From contig NZ_JAFMSZ010000003.1 in assembly GCF_017916505.1 (NCBI RefSeq), positions 124,001 to 188,000 on the forward strand: DNA of 64,000 bases. The letters run 5' to 3'. The notes beneath the pieces are model-generated. The model saw nothing but the letters and a program-made list of their open reading frames with translations. It did no database searches and had not been told where the DNA came from. A program made the translations under genes and the position numbers. Positions within the stretch are counted from its first letter, which is position 1; each line of letters starts with the position of its first letter. The stretch is from Naasia sp. SYSU D00057 (GTDB lineage: Bacteria; Actinomycetota; Actinomycetes; Actinomycetales; Microbacteriaceae). Below are positions 7,764-15,437 of this stretch, piece by piece.

Positions 7764-8590
7764 GCGGCGCGGAGTTTCTGAAGGGCCGCGCGGTAGACCG
7801 CTTCGTCGGCGGCGGTGAAGAGGCTGATGACGACGCGGAGGCGGCTTGAGGGGTTTTCAGCGAACCAGGCGGCGAGGACGGTGAGGCAGATGGTGGCGGC
7901 CGGGGCCTTGGGGAAGCCGAACACGCCTGTGGAGACGCTGCAGAGCCCGACCGAGTCGAGCCCTGCCGCTTCAGCTGCGGCGAGGATGCTGCGGTAGCTG
8001 TTGGTGAGCGCCTCCTCGTGGGCGGCGCGAAGCTCGCCGTGAACGATAGGACCGACGGTGTGGATGACGTGCTTGGCAGGCAGGTGGTAGCCCCCTGTGA
8101 TCGTGGCCGTGCCCGTGGGTTCGGCATGTCCTTGCTCGCTCATGTGGCGGGCGCACTCGGCGCGTAGCTCCGGCCCAGCAGCGGCGTGGATGACGTTATC
8201 GATGCAGGCGTGCTCGGGCCGGAAGCAGCCCAGCATCTGCGCATTGGCGGCGTTGACGATCGCGCCGGCGCGTAGCCGGGTGAGATCTCCACGCCAGAGG
8301 GCAATGCGGTCAATGGGAAGACCTGTGGCACCCACTTCTTCGACTGCGAGCGTGGGTAGATTCATCGCTTCGATGACGCCGCGCTCGTCACGCTCCCGGG
8401 ATAGCAGCAAGTCAAGCTCGTGGAGCACCTGAGCCGGGATGGGTCGTGGTGGCCGCATCGTCAGCATGGCCGCCAACAGCTCTCGCTGCCGCCCCCTGTC
8501 TCGCTCGCTGCGAACGTACTGCGCCTGATCGGAGGTCAGAACGTCGCCTGCGAAGTAGTCGATAAGACCGTCGAACTGTTGGTTCATCAC
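7760..8590 (-). CDS. Zinc-type macrodomain protein-ADP-ribose hydrolase
   Basis: Macrodomain protein of 276 aa expected to remove ADP-ribose put on proteins by the neighbouring SirTM. An N-terminal helical part (1-90) of the kind seen in SirTM-linked macrodomains precedes the fold. Signature segments are WRGDLTRLRAGAIVNAAN (99-116), GCFRPEHACIDNVIHAAAG with Cys122, His127 and Cys129 as likely zinc ligands, HLPAKHVIHTVGP, and the phosphate loop STGVFGFP (220-227). This Cys/His pattern defines the Zn-dependent macrodomain class. It overlaps hxlR by 4 bases and sirTM by 4 bases, so stoichiometric co-expression is likely. Confidence 0.9.
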   Translation of the reverse strand: MMNQQFDGLIDYFAGDVLTSDQAQYVRSERDRGRQRELLAAMLTMRPPRPIPAQVLHELDLLLSRERDERGVIEAMNLPTLAVEEVGATGLPIDRIALWRGDLTRLRAGAIVNAANAQMLGCFRPEHACIDNVIHAAAGPELRAECARHMSEQGHAEPTGTATITGGYHLPAKHVIHTVGPIVHGELRAAHEEALTNSYRSILAAAEAAGLDSVGLCSVSTGVFGFPKAPAATICLTVLAAWFAENPSSRLRVVISLFTAADEAVYRAALQKLRAA

Positions 8591-8940
8591 GCCGCAGCGA
8601 AACGTCGGCGCGCTTGCAGGATCGGTTCCATGTGCTCCTTAGCCCAGTCCTCGAGGGCCTTGAGCGGAACCTGGAGTGTGCGCCCGGCATCGCTCAACTC
8701 GTAGTCAACGCGCACCGGTACGGCGGCGGTGACGGTGCGGATGACCAAACCGTCCTCTTCCAGCGCCCGAAGCGTTTGCGTCAGCATCTTCTGCGATACC
8801 CCGTCGATGCGCGCCGCGAGCTCGGAGAAGCGCATCGGACCATCGGAGAGGGCTCCGATCACGAGGACGGTCCACCGATCCCCGATCCGATCGAGGAGCT
8901 TGCGCGTCGGACAGTTGCGGTCGTACGGGTTCCACTCCAC
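8587..8940 (-). CDS. HxlR-family regulator with a single N-terminal cysteine (redox sensor type)
   Basis: Winged-helix transcription factor of 117 aa, first gene of the sirtuin operon. NCPTRKLLDRIGDRWTVLVI and the wing region RFSELAARIDGVSQKMLTQT are textbook HxlR. The only cysteine is Cys10, at the place used for thiol-based sensing by YodB, CatR and QorR, so derepression by quinones, aldehydes or disulfide stress is a reasonable inference. The GTG start has GGAGG 5 bases upstream, which decides the start. The divergent gap to the NTF2-like lipoprotein contains two inverted repeats that could be its operators. Confidence 0.92.
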   Translation of the reverse strand: MEWNPYDRNCPTRKLLDRIGDRWTVLVIGALSDGPMRFSELAARIDGVSQKMLTQTLRALEEDGLVIRTVTAAVPVRVDYELSDAGRTLQVPLKALEDWAKEHMEPILQARRRFAAA

Positions 8941-8969
8941 CTAAGCCTCCAGTCACTAAAAAACCAGCA

Positions 8970-8987
8970 AGGCACTTTTCGGTGCCT
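8970..8987. promoter_or_regulatory. Inverted repeat AGGCAC-N6-GTGCCT, candidate HxlR operator
   Basis: Perfect 6-bp arms around TTTTCG, 30 bases upstream of the hxlR start in the divergent intergenic region. Position suits autoregulation; function is inferred. Confidence 0.5.
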
Positions 8988-9000
8988 ACTTCCGTCCGGC

Positions 9001-9021
9001 TTGTAACTCTCTTACGGTAAC
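9001..9021. promoter_or_regulatory. Repeated GTAA/TTAC half-sites, candidate second operator
   Basis: GTAA (9003-9006), TTAC (9012-9015) and GTAA (9017-9020) form two overlapping inverted repeats about 90 bases upstream of the lipoprotein GTG. This symmetric AT-rich spot in a GC-rich background could bind HxlR for the rightward gene. Confidence 0.4.
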
Positions 9022-9111
9022 TCATGCGTTCGGCGAATGGAACCCTGCCGTCCGGCGCGACGTACCCCAAGGACGCTCGTCGGAGCAGCCCCGAAATGAG
9101 AAAGCACCGTC

Positions 9112-9999
9112 GTGACCCGCACCTCCAGACGCCTCGCCGCCCTGAGCGGCCTCGTCATCGGCGCAACCGCCCTGGTCGGCTGCGCGCCCACTGCCTTTCC
9201 GCCCGCCCCTACAACCCCTGAGGAGACGACCATGAGCGACGACCAGACACCCGCCGAGATTGTGACGGCGGCGACCACCGCCGTCTTCGGCGACCGCGAC
9301 CTGTCGGCGATCGACGACTATTTCGGCCCCACCTACAGGCAGCACTCAACTCTCGCCACCGACGGTGTCGAGGGCCTGCGCGCCCTCGCCGGCTCGCTCG
9401 GCGACGACTTCCGCTACGAGCCCGCCCGCCTCATCGCCGACGGCGACCTCGTGATGACGCAGGGCACGTACTTCGGCTTCGGGCCGGACCCCCTCACCGG
9501 CTACGACGTCTGGCGCGTGGAAGACGGCAAGATCGTCGAGCACTGGGATTCACTCACGCCGGTTGTTACCGAGACCGTCAGCGGCCGTTCCCAGACCGAC
9601 GGGCCGACCGAGGTCACGGACCTCGACAAGACCGCGCAGAACAAGGAGCTCGTCACCGCGTTCGCCGAGAAGGTGCTGGTTGGGGCCGACTACAGCCTGC
9701 TGACCGACTACATCTCGGCGGAGCAGTACGACCAGCACAACCCGGAAGCCGCAGACGGACTCGCCGGCTTCGGTGCCGCCGTGGAGAAGTGGGCCGCAGA
9801 CGGCAAGAACCTGGCTTACAAGCAGGTGCATCAGGTCATCGCCCAGGGCAACTTCGTCTTCACCCGCTCCGAAGGCGACTTCGGCGTCCCGTCCATCTAC
9901 AACGACCTCTGGCGCGTTCAGGACGGCAAGATCGTCGAGCACTGGGACGTTGTCATCCCCGTGCCGGCCGACCTTCCGCACAGCAACGGCGTCTTCTAA
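9112..9999 (+). CDS. Double NTF2-like (SnoaL-type) protein with optional lipoprotein leader
   Basis: 295 aa from GTG 9112. Residues 1-24 are a lipoprotein signal ending LVGC. Two homologous SnoaL/NTF2-fold domains follow, each ending with the same phrase: YDVWRVEDGKIVEHWDSL and NDLWRVQDGKIVEHWDVV. The fold often binds small hydrophobic ligands or acts as cyclase/isomerase; no catalytic claim can be made. GTG 9112 has only a weak GAGAAAG, whereas an internal in-frame ATG at 9232 has a strong GAGGAG 6 bases upstream and would give a 255-aa cytosolic form. The gene is divergent from the HxlR/sirtuin operon and is probably co-regulated. Confidence 0.8.
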   Translation: MTRTSRRLAALSGLVIGATALVGCAPTAFPPAPTTPEETTMSDDQTPAEIVTAATTAVFGDRDLSAIDDYFGPTYRQHSTLATDGVEGLRALAGSLGDDFRYEPARLIADGDLVMTQGTYFGFGPDPLTGYDVWRVEDGKIVEHWDSLTPVVTETVSGRSQTDGPTEVTDLDKTAQNKELVTAFAEKVLVGADYSLLTDYISAEQYDQHNPEAADGLAGFGAAVEKWAADGKNLAYKQVHQVIAQGNFVFTRSEGDFGVPSIYNDLWRVQDGKIVEHWDVVIPVPADLPHSNGVF

Positions 10000-10008
10000 G
10001 CAAACGAC

Positions 10009-10044
10009 GGGGGCGCCGCGCAAGATCGCAGGCGCCCCCTTTCC
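10009..10044 (+). terminator. Intrinsic terminator after the NTF2-like gene
   Basis: GGGGGCGCC (10009-10017) pairs perfectly with GGCGCCCCC (10031-10039) and is followed by TTTCCTT, ten bases after the stop codon. Confidence 0.85.
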
Positions 10045-10195
10045 TTCCCTCGCCTCCAACCCGCGATGTGAACTTCTCCGCCGAGACGCGCTCGAGGCGG
10101 TGCGGGGCTGCCGTTGGCGATCGCGAAGGTCGCAAATATACGGACGTTCTGATAGTTTCGCCACGGACATGTAGCTGGCTTGAAGAAGGTGCTCC

Positions 10196-10750
10196 TTGAA
10201 TCGACCGCGGCGCAGCGATCCTGATCGCAGGACACGCATCCTGGAGGCGACTCTCGATGTCATCGCCCAGCACGGATCCCCCGGAGCCACCTACCGATCA
10301 GTAGCCGAAGCCGCTGACGTGCCCCTCGGCTCGATGACTTATCACTTTCCCACCCGCGACGAGATGCTCCTCAGCGCCTTTCAGCTTCTCGCCGACGAGC
10401 AGCACCGGCGGTTCGACGCGATCCTTGCCGACCTTCACGAGGGGGAGGATCCCCGTGACCGGATCGTCGAACTCATCGTCACTCTCGGAGCGGGATACGG
10501 GCGAGACATGGTGCTGTCGGCAGAGCTCTACGCCTTGGCAGTCCGCGACGCTCGGTATCGAGAGTTGATCCAGGCGTGGATGCACAAGTCGCGGCGCTCG
10601 ATCGAGCGGCACTTTCCCGCAGACCTCGCCGCCACGATCGACGCGCTTCAGGAGGGGCTCGTTCTTCATAGTCACATCTCCGCCGAGCCGTTCGACGCGG
10701 AACGTATCCGTCGAGCCGTCTACAGCCTCATTCCCGCGCCTTCTCGCTGA
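10196..10750 (+). CDS. TetR/AcrR-family repressor
   Basis: One-component DNA-binding regulator of 184 aa. The N-terminal helix-turn-helix (about 12-58) reads RILEATLDVIAQHGSPGATY, SVAEAADVPLGSMTYHFPTR, typical of TetR proteins. The variable all-helical C-terminal ligand domain gives no clue to the effector. The start is TTG with GAAGGT just upstream. It precedes an MFS exporter-like gene by 36 bases and an LLM flavoenzyme, so it probably represses its own operon in response to a compound that the pair exports or oxidises. The upstream region contains ACGGAC repeated twice (about 10140 and 10163), but no clear palindrome. Confidence 0.88.
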   Translation: MNRPRRSDPDRRTRILEATLDVIAQHGSPGATYRSVAEAADVPLGSMTYHFPTRDEMLLSAFQLLADEQHRRFDAILADLHEGEDPRDRIVELIVTLGAGYGRDMVLSAELYALAVRDARYRELIQAWMHKSRRSIERHFPADLAATIDALQEGLVLHSHISAEPFDAERIRRAVYSLIPAPSR

Positions 10751-10786
10751 AATCCCACTCCGCTCTCCTCTACCCCCTGGACCGTC

Positions 10787-11998
10787 GTGAAAAACCGCCC
10801 TGCCCTGACGCTTGCCCTGCTGATCTTCATCCCGGGCCTCGGGATCTCGTCCTGGGTGACGCGGTCCCCTGACCTTCGAGACGTTCTCGGCGCCTCGACC
10901 GTCGAGATCGGCCTCATCTTGTTGGGGCTGTCGCTCGGCTCAATGATCGGCATCCTGAGTTCCGGACCGTTGGTGGCGCGACTAGGCACTCGCCCGGTAA
11001 TCCTCACTGCCACCGCGTCGATCGTCGGAGGGGTGGCGATAATCGGGCTGGGAGGAGCCTTCGCTCAGGGTTTCGTCGTGGCGACCGGGCTCTTCTTCTT
11101 CGGGCTTGGGATGGGGGGCGGGGAAGTAGGGCTCAACGTCGCGGGCGCTGAGATCGAGCGCCAGCGAGGCAAGGATTTCCTACCGACGCTGCACGGGTGC
11201 TTCAGCCTCGGCACGACGGTCGGCGCCGGCGCCGGCATCGCCTGCACTGCCATGCAAGTGCCCGTGTCAGTGCACCTGGGCGTCGCCGCCGCTGTCGCAG
11301 CCGTGATGCTCCTCGCTGCCGCTCCCGGGGTGGTCGTCAACATCGGTCGGCAGACCGCAGCGACGCCGACCGGGCCTCGATCGCAGAGCGTGCTCCGGGA
11401 TCCGAAGCTGCTCGTCATCGGCGCCGTGGTGCTAGCGATGGCCTTCGCCGAGGGAACGGCAAACGATTGGCTGCCGCTGGTCATGGTCGATGGTCACGGC
11501 TTCGACCCCGCCTCAGGATCGGCGATGTACGCGCTCTTCGCTGTCGCCATGACGGTGGGGCGCTTCACTGGCGGATGGCTCAGCGCCAAGATTGCGCGAT
11601 CGGTGTTGCTCGCCGCGAGCGCAATGCTGGGAGCGGTCGGACTTGCGCTCGTGATCTTCGTCGACGGTAGTCCTGCGGTCCTCCTGGGCGCGATCGTCCT
11701 CTGGGGGCTGGGGGCTTCCCTCGGATTCCCTCTAGCGCTCTCCGCGGCTGGCGCCTCGGGCGAGAACTCTGCGGCTCGCGTCAGTTTTGCCTCGATCGTT
11801 GGGTACATGGCATTCCTGGTCGGGCCTCCCCTCCTCGGGGTCCTGGGCGAAGAGGTTGGCTTGCGGAACGCAATGATCGTCGTACTCGTAGTGGTCGGTG
11901 CCGCGATCTTCGCTGCTCCTGCAACCCGCCCAAGGCAGAACGCCCCTGTCGTTGCCGTCTCCGCAGTTCCCGAGCCTCGCGTCAGCAGCGACGCCTGA
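10787..11998 (+). CDS. MFS transporter (YbjJ/fucose-permease-like, 12 helices)
   Basis: Major facilitator of 403 aa with GTG start and about 12 hydrophobic helices. The first begins at residue 7 and VARLGTRPVIL is the loop 2-3 signature. The segment AFAEGTANDWLPLVMVDGHG is shared almost word for word with the MFS protein encoded at 29836-31071, so the two are paralogues of a family common in Actinobacteria whose substrate is unknown. It lies between the tetR gene and an LLM oxidoreductase gene in what looks like one transcription unit. Efflux of a toxic small molecule is plausible but unproven. Confidence 0.85.
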   Translation: MKNRPALTLALLIFIPGLGISSWVTRSPDLRDVLGASTVEIGLILLGLSLGSMIGILSSGPLVARLGTRPVILTATASIVGGVAIIGLGGAFAQGFVVATGLFFFGLGMGGGEVGLNVAGAEIERQRGKDFLPTLHGCFSLGTTVGAGAGIACTAMQVPVSVHLGVAAAVAAVMLLAAAPGVVVNIGRQTAATPTGPRSQSVLRDPKLLVIGAVVLAMAFAEGTANDWLPLVMVDGHGFDPASGSAMYALFAVAMTVGRFTGGWLSAKIARSVLLAASAMLGAVGLALVIFVDGSPAVLLGAIVLWGLGASLGFPLALSAAGASGENSAARVSFASIVGYMAFLVGPPLLGVLGEEVGLRNAMIVVLVVVGAAIFAAPATRPRQNAPVVAVSAVPEPRVSSDA

Positions 11999-12081
11999 GG
12001 TCCAGCTTTCCCTGATTGGGGCGACGGCACCGCACTGACCATCACCTTCGTCTCTTCCGGCACCGACACCAAGGAGTATTC

Positions 12082-13014
12082 ATGTTCTCGCCGCTGCCAA
12101 TCGGCGTCATGCTGCCACGCGACCTCAGTGCGAGCGATGTTCTCCACTTCGCCCGGAGCGCTGAAGCGGCCGGAGCTGCGGAGCTTTGGGTAGTTGAGGA
12201 CCTCGGCTTCCGAGGCGGCATTGCGCAAGCTGGAGCTGTGCTAGCGGCGACTACCTCACTACGAGTCGGCATCGGCATATTGCCTGCCGCCGTCCGAAAC
12301 CCCGTCTACCTGGCGATGGAACTGGCAACGCTGGCCCAACTATTCCCCGGAAGAATCGACGCTGGCATCGGACACGGCATGCCCGGCTGGCTTCGACAGA
12401 TCGACGCCTGGCCCTGGCGGCCTCTGGCCCTTCTCGAGCAGACTCTCATCACCGTCCGGAGGTTGCTCGCAGGGGAAGAAGCGGGCGGAGCACGTCTTGA
12501 TCCGGCTGCCGTCCCGATGGCACCACCCCCGCTGCTCGCGGGGGTTCGAGGCCCTCGATCCCTCGCCGTCGCAGGTCGCCTCGCTGACGGCACCGTTCTC
12601 GCTGAACCAGTGACGCCGGAGTACGCGACGGCGTCGCTGGCTCAGATCAAAGCCCGAGTGCCGCATCGCCTCGTTGCCTACAACGTTGCCAGCGTCGATG
12701 ACGACGAGCGGAAGGCGTTCGCAGCAGCTCGCCCAGCTCTCGCGTGGATCGGCGAACCGGACTGGGATGTACACGTCGCTGACCTGATCTTCGCGGATGA
12801 GTTCCGGGCGTTACGAGCCGTCGCAGACGGTCCCGAGGATTTCGCTCGTCAGCTCCCTGATGCGTGGGTCGCTGAACTCGCCCTCGCCGGAACAGCACAA
12901 CGAGTACGCAACCGACTAACGGCGCTGCGCAATGCAGGCGTGACGGAAGTCGTACTCCAGCCGACACCCTCGTCACCTTTTGCTGCAATCGATGCGCTCC
13001 ACGCGCTGGCATAG
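12082..13014 (+). CDS. LLM-class flavin-dependent oxidoreductase
   Basis: Luciferase-like TIM-barrel flavoenzyme of 310 aa using FMN or F420. Seen are PIGVMLPRDLSASDVLHFAR, ELWVVEDLGFRGG, the family strand TTSLRVGIGILPAAVRNPVY, and FPGRIDAGIGHG. The start ATG 12082 is set by AAGGAG 7 bases upstream; a longer frame from 12016 lacks such a site. The substrate is not predictable from sequence. It follows the MFS gene by 83 bases and is likely induced with it through the TetR protein. Confidence 0.88.
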   Translation: MFSPLPIGVMLPRDLSASDVLHFARSAEAAGAAELWVVEDLGFRGGIAQAGAVLAATTSLRVGIGILPAAVRNPVYLAMELATLAQLFPGRIDAGIGHGMPGWLRQIDAWPWRPLALLEQTLITVRRLLAGEEAGGARLDPAAVPMAPPPLLAGVRGPRSLAVAGRLADGTVLAEPVTPEYATASLAQIKARVPHRLVAYNVASVDDDERKAFAAARPALAWIGEPDWDVHVADLIFADEFRALRAVADGPEDFARQLPDAWVAELALAGTAQRVRNRLTALRNAGVTEVVLQPTPSSPFAAIDALHALA

Positions 13015-13025
13015 GAGGTGCAGTG

Positions 13026-14024
13026 TTAGGCAGATTCTCGGGTGATCACTCGAAGTTGAGGTGTCGGCACATCGTCTGACTGTTCACGATCGACAAGTTG
13101 CGCTAACTCAGCCACCCTGACCCGGTCGTGATCGATCAGACTGACGCTGGTGAGGGCAGGGATCGCCGCTGCCGCAAGAGGTGAGTCATCGACGCCGATG
13201 ACAGCGAGCTCTTGCGGTACGGCCAGGCCGAGATGTGAGGCGGCCGACAGAACGCAGAACGCGATTTCATCGTTGTAGGCAGCGATCGATCGTAAACCTG
13301 GCGATTGACGTCGAGCTGACACGAGGGCCTCTGCAATCGTGGCCACATCGTGACTGGAGCAGACGTGGACCGCCTCCATCTCGAGGATTGTCGCTTCGTC
13401 AAGAAGCGAGGCGAGCCGCACCTCGTCGAAATTGTTGAGCTGATCCTCATCGGTTCCGCAGTATCCAATGACCTCGTGGCCGCGAGAGTGCAGATACCGC
13501 ACCTGAGCCCGAGCGGCAGCACCGACCTCGCGCGCCAACGCTGCTGAGTCAGGGAACATCGAGAGGACTCTCTCCACACCGACCGATCGCAGCTCCTCCT
13601 TCAGTTCACGGCTCAACGGGGTCACCGTAACCACCACTTGTGGGGCGAGCACGGTCGCAAGCGAGCGAAGCCGAGAGCGCGCTGGATCGCTGCTGAGACC
13701 AGGGAAGTCGACGACCGGTAGGTAGCCGAGGCCGGTGAGTGCCTCGGCGGTTTCCCGCGCTGATCTCGCAACCAGGTCGCCATAGGGGATCTCGCTCAAG
13801 TCGATGACAGCGATCGTGGATTTCCCCACAGCGAGGGCGCGAGCGTGGGCGTTCGGCACATAGCCCAGCTCGCGGGCGACCCGCGTGACCTTGTCACGGG
13901 TTGCCTCTGGGATGCTCTGCCCCGGTGTGGCGTTGAGGACGTAGCTGACGGTAGCGCTGGACACCCCGCTCCGACGCGCCACATCTGCGGCAGTTGCCCG
14001 TTTCGCCGGTTCCTTCACGTGCAC
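13026..14024 (-). CDS. LacI-family regulator of the adjacent beta-glucoside genes
   Basis: Repressor of 332 aa. The N-terminal LacI helix-turn-helix reads ATAADVARRSGVSSATVSYV with the hinge helix PNAHARALAVGKS, followed by a periplasmic-binding-protein-like sugar domain ending with VIGVDDSPLAAAAIPALTSV. The start is GTG 14024. It is divergent from an MFS transporter, GH3 and GH1 set, and a good LacI-type palindrome lies at 14079-14098 between them, so local control by a beta-glucoside or similar sugar is a strong inference. Confidence 0.93.
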   Translation of the reverse strand: MHVKEPAKRATAADVARRSGVSSATVSYVLNATPGQSIPEATRDKVTRVARELGYVPNAHARALAVGKSTIAVIDLSEIPYGDLVARSARETAEALTGLGYLPVVDFPGLSSDPARSRLRSLATVLAPQVVVTVTPLSRELKEELRSVGVERVLSMFPDSAALAREVGAAARAQVRYLHSRGHEVIGYCGTDEDQLNNFDEVRLASLLDEATILEMEAVHVCSSHDVATIAEALVSARRQSPGLRSIAAYNDEIAFCVLSAASHLGLAVPQELAVIGVDDSPLAAAAIPALTSVSLIDHDRVRVAELAQLVDREQSDDVPTPQLRVITRESA

Positions 14025-14078
14025 ATGGTGACACAGACTCCCGCCGCGCTTCGTCGTGTGCTAGCTTGACTCCCCGTA

Positions 14079-14098
14079 CTACTTATGCGCTTAAGTAG
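14079..14098. promoter_or_regulatory. LacI-type operator
   Basis: CTACTTA (14079-14085) and TAAGTAG (14092-14098) form an 18-of-20 symmetric palindrome around a central GCGC-like core, typical of LacI/GalR sites. It lies 16 bases before the ATG of the MFS gene and 55 bases from the lacI-type start, well placed to repress the rightward promoter. Confidence 0.75.
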
Positions 14099-14114
14099 CC
14101 CCGAAGGAGTGGCA

Positions 14115-15407
14115 ATGACAACACCAATCGAACCGGCGAACTCCGCCGAAACTCTCGTCGAGCCGAGCAGGTCCGAGTCGCCCGTCAGCAAGAGAACCGT
14201 CGGCGCGTTCCTGGGCGCCTACGTCGGCGCGTTCCTAGTTCTCATCGTCCCCATCGCTTCGACTCTCGCGTTGAAGGTCGCTGAGGTCGCACCGGACTCG
14301 CGCGAAGCGTCGCTCGGAGTCATCTCAGCGATAGGCGCCTTCGCTGCGCTCGTGGCGAATCCGATATTTGGGGCACTCAGTGATCGGACTACATCGAGGT
14401 TCGGCATGCGGCGCCCGTGGGTTCTCGGCGGCGCGATCGTTGGTTTCGCGGCGGTGCTCGTCCTTGCCTCCGCACCCAACGTGCTGGTTGTCGGACTCGC
14501 TTGGACGATTGTTCAGCTGGCGATGAACGCTGTCCTGTCGGGTCTGGCAGCTTTCCTGCCGGACCGAGTCCCGGAGCAGCAGCGCGGCAAAGTGTCGGCG
14601 TTCACTGGGGTCGCGCAGCAGCTAGCGCCTTTCATCGGCCTGCTTGTCGCCAACGTCGCATTCGGTTTCGGCGGCGGACTGACCGGCATGTTCATCGTGC
14701 CCTCGGCCCTCGGTCTCGCGCTCATCGTCCTCTACGTTCTGACGACTAGGGACCGCGTTCTGTCCCCCAACCTCCGGCAGTCCTTCAGGATCTCGACTGT
14801 TTTCAAAGCCTTCGCGTTCAACCCTCGCCGCAATCCCGACTTCGCGTGGGCGTGGCTCGGGCGTTTCCTCATCGTTCTCGCGTTCGCGGCGAACAGCACC
14901 TACCAGGTGTACTTCCTAAACGAACGCCTGGGCATTCCGCTCGAGCAGGCGGCGCTCTACCAGTTGGGTCTCGCCGTTCTGTCGGCAGTACTGCTCACAA
15001 TCAGTGCGAGCGTCTCCGGAGCGATTTCTGACCGTCTGAAGCGTCGGAAGGTGTTTGTCTTCATCGCGTCAGGACTTGTTGCTGCGGGGAGCCTAATCAC
15101 GGCCTTCTCCTTCGAGTTGCCGGTATACCTGATCGCGGCTGCCGTCACCGCAATCGCGACGGGAACGTACTTCGCCGTCGACCTTGCTCTCGTGACCGAC
15201 GTCCTGCCGAACAAGGAGACGGCGGCTGCGAAGGACATGGGGATCTTCAACATCGCGAACGCCCTTCCCCAGTCGTTGGCGCCGGCCCTCGCGCCGCTCT
15301 TGCTCTCTATCGGAGGCGGCGGAAACTACACCGCCCTCTTCATCGGTGCAGCGATCGTCGCCGTATTGGGTGCGCTGACCGTCGTTCCGATCAAAAAGGT
15401 TCGCTGA
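14115..15407 (+). CDS. MFS sugar (glycoside) transporter
   Basis: Membrane transporter of 430 aa with about 12 helices. GALSDRTTSRFGMRRPWVLGG is the loop 2-3 signature seen in glycoside/disaccharide porters of the GPH/SLC45-like type, and SGAISDRLKRRKVFV is its second-half copy. ATG 14115 is chosen because GAAGGAG lies 6 bases upstream; an ATG at 14085 sits inside the operator. It is first in a LacI-controlled unit with two beta-glucosidases, so uptake of beta-glucosides or cellobiose-like sugars is the likely job. Confidence 0.85.
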   Translation: MTTPIEPANSAETLVEPSRSESPVSKRTVGAFLGAYVGAFLVLIVPIASTLALKVAEVAPDSREASLGVISAIGAFAALVANPIFGALSDRTTSRFGMRRPWVLGGAIVGFAAVLVLASAPNVLVVGLAWTIVQLAMNAVLSGLAAFLPDRVPEQQRGKVSAFTGVAQQLAPFIGLLVANVAFGFGGGLTGMFIVPSALGLALIVLYVLTTRDRVLSPNLRQSFRISTVFKAFAFNPRRNPDFAWAWLGRFLIVLAFAANSTYQVYFLNERLGIPLEQAALYQLGLAVLSAVLLTISASVSGAISDRLKRRKVFVFIASGLVAAGSLITAFSFELPVYLIAAAVTAIATGTYFAVDLALVTDVLPNKETAAAKDMGIFNIANALPQSLAPALAPLLLSIGGGGNYTALFIGAAIVAVLGALTVVPIKKVR

Positions 15408-15437
15408 CCTCCGACCACGATTAGGAAGGCCTCTTCC

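Noticed and set aside
10140-10168. ACGGAC direct repeats before tetR as a TetR operator
   Set aside because: They are direct, not inverted, and only 6 bases long; kept as a remark, not as a site.
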